This document shows positions 57,918 to 64,000 of a DNA stretch of 64,000 bases, in pieces. The stretch's first letter is position 1, and each line of letters opens with the position of its first letter. Position numbers and translations under genes: made by a program. This DNA is from an uncultured Bacteroidales bacterium (GTDB lineage: Bacteria > Bacteroidota > Bacteroidia > Bacteroidales > FEN-979), in the NCBI GenBank assembly GCA_903945175.1, contig CAJAUM010000138.1:1-64000 (forward strand), written 5' to 3'. Under the pieces are notes generated by a model. It saw nothing but the letters and a program-made list of their open reading frames with translations, was not told where the DNA came from and did no database searches.

Positions 57918-59525
57918 ATGATAAAAGTTTGTATTTCAATTTTGACTGTTCTTCTGTTGGTTTCAGGAGCCTTTTCCCAGCGAAACGGCTCGCTTGATAA
58001 GACTAAGATTACGGTGAAGTTTGTGTCAGCGCCCGGAACCCCTGTTGTAACAAAAGCCCCGCTCAAATACAACAAGCTGTTTGCATTTAGTTGTCAGCTC
58101 GACGATGGGCTGGAGGACATCTATACGCATGGCTTTCCATTTTTGAATGGAGGCGCTGTTGGCGGAATCACTTACCCCGGATTGAGCTATACCGATGGGT
58201 GCGGACACGACATCAAATTCAAGATGAGCAGTTCGATCTTTTCGATGGATTCATCACAAACGGTTGATGTTCATGACCCTGCAACAGGATGGGCGTTTTT
58301 GATTAAATGGCCGCAACTGAATGGGATTTATCAAAATGGTTGGGGTATAAGTAATCACGGACTTACAAATCAATCGGGTGATTATGAATATTCCACGGCC
58401 AGAAACCACAGCTATGTCAAACGTATGACCCAACCGGCCACGCCGGAGGGCGTTCATATGGGAATTTTTGTCAACCCCAATGGGGACCCGGCCTTTACGC
58501 CGTTTGCTGCTCAAAATGGTTATCGTGTCTGCTTCAGGGAGGGCGTTTATTTTGGAAAGCCCAGTTTCAATGTATCTTCAACCTGGCCTCAGGGGCCGGT
58601 CGATATGGGCAGGACCAATTTTTATACCGGCATTGACATTGCAAAACTGGTGGATAATATTGCCAATGCAAGCGTTAACGATGAGCATCATTGGGGCGTA
58701 GCCTTTTCCCATTCCATCACCAATGGTACATGGGGCTATGACTTCGACACCTTCAAATTGAAGATGACCACGATTGCAACCAAATATGGAAAGGCGGGGG
58801 GTGATAACATCTGGATGACTACGGAGGAGGAGGTGCTCGATTATTTCTTACTTAGTCCCTATCTTACGGTGCATACGCTGACAACAGGCAATGAGATGGT
58901 CATCAGTTTTTCGGGGAGCCTGCCAACGGATTTTCGTTTTTATGCCGTTTCATTGTTGGTTGATGCAGCGGTCAACATCCAGTCGATCGCAATGCAGGGT
59001 CCGGGGGCCATCACCTTTAACGGGGTAGGCACCAATAAGTCGCTGATCAACCTTACCTGGGATAAAGCAGCGCTATTACCCGATACCATTGATCCGGCGG
59101 TGAAGGATGCCGAAACATGGGTATCCAAAACTGAAAAGGCAAGAACACAAAAGAACGCCAATATTGCAGTAGATTATGTAAATATACTTCCCAATGGGCC
59201 AACCAGGGATGGATTCAGGAGCAGGTTATGTGCGATAAGCGGGATTAAATATCCGCCTTACTTTTGTGCATTATCCGTTGAGGATGGCCTTCCCGGAAGT
59301 TTTGATATCTTTCCAAACCCGGCCAGAGAAGAACTTTTCATAAAAGCCGGTATCATCATTGAAAAAATCACGATGCTGAATGTGATAGGCGAAACAGTGC
59401 TTGAGCAGGCTGTCAAAAGCCGGGATGTTCAAATCAACGTAAGCAGCGTTCGACCAGGAATCTATTTTCTGAAAATTGATGCTGGAGGTAAAACTTTTCT
59501 GAGAAAGGTACTGGTCAACCCCTAA
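57918..59525 (+). CDS. Secreted polysaccharide-deacetylase-like protein with T9SS sorting domain
   Basis: 535 residues. Signal peptide to about 20 (GAFSQ). The segment FAFSCQLDDGLEDIYTHGFPFL (about 50-70) resembles the DDG motif of NodB-type deacetylases, and WGISNHGLTNQSGDY (about 140) resembles the motif with a metal-binding His, but the second His of the usual H-x3-H is not at the expected place. The last 80 residues are a T9SS type A domain (SFDIFPNPAREELFIKA to FLRKVLVNP). A carbohydrate esterase-like role is possible, with catalysis unproven. Confidence 0.7.
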   Translation: MIKVCISILTVLLLVSGAFSQRNGSLDKTKITVKFVSAPGTPVVTKAPLKYNKLFAFSCQLDDGLEDIYTHGFPFLNGGAVGGITYPGLSYTDGCGHDIKFKMSSSIFSMDSSQTVDVHDPATGWAFLIKWPQLNGIYQNGWGISNHGLTNQSGDYEYSTARNHSYVKRMTQPATPEGVHMGIFVNPNGDPAFTPFAAQNGYRVCFREGVYFGKPSFNVSSTWPQGPVDMGRTNFYTGIDIAKLVDNIANASVNDEHHWGVAFSHSITNGTWGYDFDTFKLKMTTIATKYGKAGGDNIWMTTEEEVLDYFLLSPYLTVHTLTTGNEMVISFSGSLPTDFRFYAVSLLVDAAVNIQSIAMQGPGAITFNGVGTNKSLINLTWDKAALLPDTIDPAVKDAETWVSKTEKARTQKNANIAVDYVNILPNGPTRDGFRSRLCAISGIKYPPYFCALSVEDGLPGSFDIFPNPAREELFIKAGIIIEKITMLNVIGETVLEQAVKSRDVQINVSSVRPGIYFLKIDAGGKTFLRKVLVNP

Positions 59526-59558
59526 CCCGATTTCATACGCGAAACTGCCGGTAATTTT

Positions 59559-61937
59559 TCAGAACGGATACCCGATCCCGAAATTCCAGATGATATCTGT
59601 CAGTTGCAACTTGTTGAAATTCCATCGGTCATTAGAGGGGTAGGAGGGAACACGTATCGGAATCGCCGGGTCGAGGCGGAAAATAAAGAAATCAAAATCA
59701 AGTCGGATCCCAATGCCGGCATCCATGGCGATCTGACCAAAAAATTCAGGAAAGGTGAACTTCCCACCAGGCAAATCGGGGGAGTCCTTCAACAACCAGA
59801 TATTTCCTGCATCGACAAACAGCGCACCCCTGATCCAATTGTAAACTGGGAAACGATATTCAATGTTGGCCTCCAACTGCATATCCCCGATCTGGTTAAA
59901 GGAATTCGAAGATCCTGTGGTGTTTGAATAGGTCCCGGGGCCAAGACTGTACATCCTCCACCCCCGCATGCCATTCGCCCCTCCGGAAAAAAAGGCTTTT
60001 TCAAAGGGGAGCAGGGTCGAATTGCCATAGGGGATGCCAATACCGGTGTAAATACGGTAAACCATCGAATATTTTTTCCCGAGCACATTGTAATATCTGA
60101 AATCAACGTCGGGCCTTACATATTGTGAATAGGGCAGGCCAAACAAGGTATAGGAGAACCCTGAATCCCTGGGCGTTTTGAAGAGTTTATTAAAAAGGTA
60201 GATCATGTTGCCCCCGGTTTCAAAATTGGCCCGGATGTATATGAAATCCTTCACTTTGGTGAATTTCTGATTGCTGAATGTAAAGGTGTATTTTAATCCG
60301 GCAACCATGTGATCGGTGTACTGGTTTTTCAACCGGGCATCCTGCTCCGATTCAATCACCGAATCAAAATAGGCATCTTTAAATATTTTAACCAATGAAA
60401 TTTCTATCGGGTTAACCACATGTTTTATTCTTTCGTTCTGAAGCCAGGTATAGCCAAAGGTAATATTGGAGATGTGGCGGTTATAGTGTTCCTGGAGCTG
60501 AAAATTGTAACCCACGCTGATGGTGGTTTTTGGCTTAAAATTTTTCGGCATGGTTTCGGGACGGATGGGTATCAGAAACTGAGGGAAGGTAATTCCGGCA
60601 TTGGCGCCCAGTTCGATGGTATTAAAGAAGGCGCCCCCCGATGTCCCATCAGAAGCCTGCATCTGCAGTGATCCGCTTATATTGATCCTGAATAACTGCG
60701 CCCCCCTGAAGATGTTCCGGTTTTGATAACCCAGGCTACCCTGCACCCCAAAAGCTCCTCCAGAATTGGTGCCATCGGTGGTAACTGAAAAAGAGTTTGC
60801 CGGTGAACGGGAAAGCTCGACATGGCAGTCAACCAGGTTTTTATTGTGCAGCTGCAGTTCCTGCTGAACTTCCGGCTCTTTGAATTGAATGTTCATATAC
60901 TTGAATACCTGCAAACTGGAGAGCTGTCCATAACTTTGATTTACATCCTTCAGGTTGTAATTGGACTGCGGTGTGATAAAAATGGCTTGGGCAATGGTAC
61001 GGGGCTTCACCCTGAAGTAATCCTTATACAGAAAATAATAGGTATTCGGAGGCTGCCCCTTCACCGGGCTCTGGTAGCTTTTATCCAGGGTGTCGTAGGT
61101 GATTTCTTGTGTCTGAAGGTGGTCAAACTCCGGATAAACATAAATCTTGTTGATGAAATATCGTTTATGCGGCACTTGCATTACGGTTGTGAAATTGTCG
61201 AAGGAGGGGACGACCGGGTTGATGATCTCAACGGTGATGTCCATTTGCCTTTGTTGGAAATTGGAATCGACCTGGTATTTGACATAGGCTGTTGAAAAGC
61301 GCAGGAAACCATGGTTGAGCAAATTATCCTTGATCCGGTTGCGCTCGTTATCCATCAGGTACGAATCGAAGTTCTCGCCCCTGCGGATCAGGCATTTAGT
61401 GGTGTCCTTAAATACAAAAAAGGCCACCTGGGTGTCTGAAATCGAATAGGTCAATCTCCTGATTTTATAGGGTTTAGAGGCCTGAATGTGATATATTACG
61501 GTTGCTTTTTTCTTCCTGATGATGATTGAATCGGTCAAAACCGATTGATAATAACCTTTGTTACCCAGGTAGATGTTCATTTGCTTGAGAGAAACAGAGA
61601 TAAGGCTGGTATCAAGAATCACGGGTTCGCTGCCAACTTTCGTCTTGAGCCACTTTTTGAATTTTGTCTCTTTGCCGCTATTCCCCATGTTGTAAATGGC
61701 AATGTTGGTCCGAAACAAGCCGAAAAGCTTTTTATTGGGTTGTTGCTGCAGGTAGGGATCCAGGTCTTCAGGGGGAATATGACGGTCTGAAATCTGAATT
61801 TTATTCTTGATGAGCAGATATTCCTTTGGACCAAGATTTTTTGTGACCTTGCATCCGGTCATGAAAAACACAATCAGAAATAGAAGGAATAAGCTGAATA
61901 TAGATTTCTTATTCAATGAAAAGCGCCATTTTATCAA
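59559..61937 (-). CDS. tamL: TamL, BamA/TamA-type outer membrane assembly lipoprotein
   Basis: 792 residues from TTG 61937. A later TTG at 61916 would start MNKKSIFSLFLLF and is equally possible. The lipobox is FFMTGCKVTKN (Cys near residue 29). POTRA-like repeats follow (about 35-340), then a 16-strand BamA-type barrel (GVQGSLGYQNRNIFRGAQLF, GGANGMRGWRMYSLGPG) ending RDNWNFNKLQL and a terminal IIWNFGIGYPF. In Bacteroidota this is the lipoprotein form of TamA (TamL), used with TamB in outer membrane protein assembly or export. Confidence 0.85.
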   Translation of the reverse strand: MIKWRFSLNKKSIFSLFLLFLIVFFMTGCKVTKNLGPKEYLLIKNKIQISDRHIPPEDLDPYLQQQPNKKLFGLFRTNIAIYNMGNSGKETKFKKWLKTKVGSEPVILDTSLISVSLKQMNIYLGNKGYYQSVLTDSIIIRKKKATVIYHIQASKPYKIRRLTYSISDTQVAFFVFKDTTKCLIRRGENFDSYLMDNERNRIKDNLLNHGFLRFSTAYVKYQVDSNFQQRQMDITVEIINPVVPSFDNFTTVMQVPHKRYFINKIYVYPEFDHLQTQEITYDTLDKSYQSPVKGQPPNTYYFLYKDYFRVKPRTIAQAIFITPQSNYNLKDVNQSYGQLSSLQVFKYMNIQFKEPEVQQELQLHNKNLVDCHVELSRSPANSFSVTTDGTNSGGAFGVQGSLGYQNRNIFRGAQLFRINISGSLQMQASDGTSGGAFFNTIELGANAGITFPQFLIPIRPETMPKNFKPKTTISVGYNFQLQEHYNRHISNITFGYTWLQNERIKHVVNPIEISLVKIFKDAYFDSVIESEQDARLKNQYTDHMVAGLKYTFTFSNQKFTKVKDFIYIRANFETGGNMIYLFNKLFKTPRDSGFSYTLFGLPYSQYVRPDVDFRYYNVLGKKYSMVYRIYTGIGIPYGNSTLLPFEKAFFSGGANGMRGWRMYSLGPGTYSNTTGSSNSFNQIGDMQLEANIEYRFPVYNWIRGALFVDAGNIWLLKDSPDLPGGKFTFPEFFGQIAMDAGIGIRLDFDFFIFRLDPAIPIRVPSYPSNDRWNFNKLQLTDIIWNFGIGYPF

Positions 61938-61942
61938 TGCGA

Positions 61943-61950
61943 CAAAAATA
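61943..61950 (-). promoter_or_regulatory. -7 box of tamL (TATTTTTG on the minus strand)
   Basis: It reads CAAAAATA on the given strand, 5 bases before the TTG at 61937. If used, that start is nearly leaderless and the TTG at 61916 is favoured. Confidence 0.5.
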
Positions 61951-62053
61951 GGGATAAAATAGGCATGTGCATAAAAAAAGTCTCCTCTGTTATGATTGTG
62001 TCATATCTTTATCTATTTTTAGCAGCGAATTAGGGGTTGTAAATCAGGAGATC

Positions 62054-64000
62054 ATGCCAACAAGAGACCTGAAGGAAAAAATCCGGATACTATTTGCTGA
62101 AGATGTCTTGATTCATCACCGGATGAGTGTCGAGATCCTGCGCAAGGAAAACATCATATTCGATTTTGCTTTGGTTGAAACCAGAGAAGATTTCATTGCG
62201 GCGCTGGGTGATTTCAACCCCGACCTCGTGATTACCGATTATCAGATGCCATCATTCACTGGCATGGAAGCGCTGCAATTGACCCTGGCCTATGACCCGA
62301 GCATTCCGGTTATCATTTTAACTGCTTCCATCAGCGAAGATGTAGCGGTAGAATGTATGCGGCTTGGCGCCACAAACTATGTGTTGAAGGAGAATCTGAT
62401 TCGTCTGCCGTTTTCGGTGAATGAAGCAATCAAGAAGAAGCTGGCCCAGATAGAGAATAACAAAGCCATTCTGGCGCTGATGGAAAGTGAATCAAAGCTT
62501 CACACCATTACCACCGCGGCTGGCGATGCCATTGTGATGATGGATAACCAAGGGTTGATTTCGTTCTGGAATCCGGCTGCGACATTGATTTTTGGTTACA
62601 CAGAACAGGAGGCGATCGGGAAGGCCTTGCACACCCTCATTACTCCGCCGGAATTCTACCAGCAATTTGCTGATAATTTTCCGAAGTTTCAGGTCACAGG
62701 ACAAGGAAATGCCATTGGTCAAACCCAGGAACTCGAGGCCATGCGCAAAGACGGCAGCCGGCTTTATATATCACTGAACCTCTCGGCCGTGAAAATCAAG
62801 AGCCAGTGGCATGCGGTGGGGCTGATTGCCGATATTACGACGCGGAAAAAAGCAGCCCGGGAACTGATTGCGGCGAAGCAAAAGGCGGAATCAAGCGACA
62901 GGCTGAAGTCAGCCTTTATCAATAACATATCGCATGAAGTACGGACTCCCCTGAACGGAATCATTGGCTTTGCCGACCTGGTCACAAAACCCGACATCTC
63001 CGATGAAGAAAAATTGAGTTTCATCACCATGATCAAGGCGAGCAGCAAACGACTTCTTGATACCATGACAAGCTATATGGATATTTCGATGATTGTTACA
63101 GGAAATATGCAGGTGCAGCAAAAACCATTTGATCTGCATCATTTTCTGAAACGGATGTTCGATCAACACATACCCATGTGTGATATCAAGAATCTTAAAC
63201 TGAATTTACAGCTCCCAAATCTCTCCGATTCGCTGGTGATCAACGACGACAAGTCTATTTACACGAAAGTCTTTTCCCACCTGCTCGACAATGCTGTGAA
63301 ATTTACAAGGGAGGGGGCCATCTCATTTGGGTATACCCGGCAGGGGGATCAGAACCATTTTTTTGTCACCGATACCGGCGTTGGCATCCGTGACGAAATA
63401 CAGCCAGTGATTTTTGAACAATTTATGCAGGAAGAGGAGACAAATACGCGTGCGTTCGATGGCAGTGGCCTGGGATTATCGATCGTTCAGGGATTGGTCA
63501 GGCTGCTTGGCGGTGAGGTTGGGCTAGCGTCGGAAAAGGGGCGGGGTACGACCTTCTTCTTTCATATTCCCTGTGAAGAAGTTTTTGAGAAGAACATACA
63601 GGCAGCGCCCATTCCAAGCCAGGAGAAACGGGCTGGGAAGCCTGTTATATTGGTTGCGGAAGACGATGAGGCAAATTATCTCTTTTTGAAAACTGTTTTA
63701 AGGCGGTTGGGGTATGAAGTCATCTGGGCTTCAGATGGCCATGTGGCGGTTCAAATGGCAGAAGAACATCCAGAGCTCAGCCTGATACTCATGGACATTA
63801 AAATGCCTGAAATGGATGGATTTACGGCAACAAAGCTGATTAAATCGACCAGGCCCGATTTACCCATCATTGCAGTTACGGCTTTTGCCATGAGTGGTGA
63901 TGAACAAAAGGCAACGGATGCTGGGTGTAATGACTATATAGCCAAACCCATCATGGAAGATAGACTTATTCAAAAAATTTCTTCTTTTTTGAAACCCTGA
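62054..64000 (+). CDS. Hybrid histidine kinase: REC-PAS-HisKA-HATPase-REC
   Basis: 648 residues from ATG 62054, preceded by AGGAG, a rare Shine-Dalgarno-like site in this window. Domains: receiver (about 8-130; EDVLIHH and phospho-Asp in LVITDYQMPSF), PAS (about 150-265; MDNQGLISFWNPAATLIFGYT), HisKA (about 285-350; NNISHEVRTPLNGIIGF with the phospho-His), HATPase (about 395-515; LLDNAVKF, DTGVGI, GSGLGLSIVQGLV) and a second receiver (about 530-648; LVAEDDEANY and LILMDIKMPEMDGF). No sensor membrane segment is present, so it is a cytoplasmic kinase in a phosphorelay. The stop is the last codon of the window. Confidence 0.93.
   Translation: MPTRDLKEKIRILFAEDVLIHHRMSVEILRKENIIFDFALVETREDFIAALGDFNPDLVITDYQMPSFTGMEALQLTLAYDPSIPVIILTASISEDVAVECMRLGATNYVLKENLIRLPFSVNEAIKKKLAQIENNKAILALMESESKLHTITTAAGDAIVMMDNQGLISFWNPAATLIFGYTEQEAIGKALHTLITPPEFYQQFADNFPKFQVTGQGNAIGQTQELEAMRKDGSRLYISLNLSAVKIKSQWHAVGLIADITTRKKAARELIAAKQKAESSDRLKSAFINNISHEVRTPLNGIIGFADLVTKPDISDEEKLSFITMIKASSKRLLDTMTSYMDISMIVTGNMQVQQKPFDLHHFLKRMFDQHIPMCDIKNLKLNLQLPNLSDSLVINDDKSIYTKVFSHLLDNAVKFTREGAISFGYTRQGDQNHFFVTDTGVGIRDEIQPVIFEQFMQEEETNTRAFDGSGLGLSIVQGLVRLLGGEVGLASEKGRGTTFFFHIPCEEVFEKNIQAAPIPSQEKRAGKPVILVAEDDEANYLFLKTVLRRLGYEVIWASDGHVAVQMAEEHPELSLILMDIKMPEMDGFTATKLIKSTRPDLPIIAVTAFAMSGDEQKATDAGCNDYIAKPIMEDRLIQKISSFLKP

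Overview
The window comes from a member of the phylum Bacteroidota. The evidence is type IX secretion (T9SS) genes and T9SS-tailed cargo, two TonB receptors with carboxypeptidase-regulatory N-termini, TamL, a GldJ lipoprotein, TAnnTTTG-type promoter boxes, and almost no Shine-Dalgarno sites. Genus cannot be set from the sequence alone. No tRNA, rRNA, CRISPR array, prophage or intact insertion sequence was seen.

Layout. 0.2-8 kb: a GNAT-like protein, a T9SS cargo protein, a cytochrome c maturation run (ccmB, ccmC, a ccmD-like small gene, ccmE) and a UbiD-family decarboxylase. 8-17 kb: two TonB receptors, a T9SS cargo protein, ornithine aminotransferase and a C69 dipeptidase. 17-25 kb: L28, CinA, nucleoside phosphorylase, a SirB1-like protein, an S1/P1-nuclease-like cargo protein, a glycan pair (initiating sugar transferase and DegT aminotransferase) and PurC. 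25-33 kb: metabolic genes (P5C dehydrogenase, Rieske oxygenase, tungsten-type aldehyde oxidoreductase, pyruvate/oxaloacetate carboxyltransferase, ThiF/ThiS pair). 33-52 kb: FolC, then a T9SS and envelope block: AnmK, MurF, GldJ, a PorP/SprF protein, two PorU sortases in tandem, PorV, IspF, ribosomal proteins S6-S18-L9, a SpoU/TrmH methyltransferase and the T9SS plug protein. 52-64 kb: a ten-domain T9SS surface protein, a decayed mazEF-type pair, a FISUMP lipoprotein, a deacetylase-like cargo protein, TamL and a hybrid histidine kinase.

How the genes work together. The window encodes core parts of the T9SS export and attachment route (GldJ, PorP, PorU, PorV, plug) and five cargo proteins with C-terminal sorting domains that would use it. 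The sugar transferase and aminotransferase could supply surface glycan, although this is only inference. Metabolic genes point to amino acid use (RocD, PruA) and 2-oxoacid/aldehyde metabolism.

The most unusual signal is a set of at least 16 short tandem repeat arrays with 7- or 8-base units. They fill the gaps after stop codons, sometimes provide the stop or start codon, and in three places are read into protein (CcmE tail, a linker in the SpoU methyltransferase, the leader of the T9SS plug protein). The GTCA-containing families all point the same way on the chromosome whatever the gene direction, and none of the six divergent promoter regions holds an array. They resemble the short tandemly repeated repetitive (STRR) heptamers of cyanobacteria in form. 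The second notable feature is the tandem pair of PorU sortases, both with the catalytic His and Cys.
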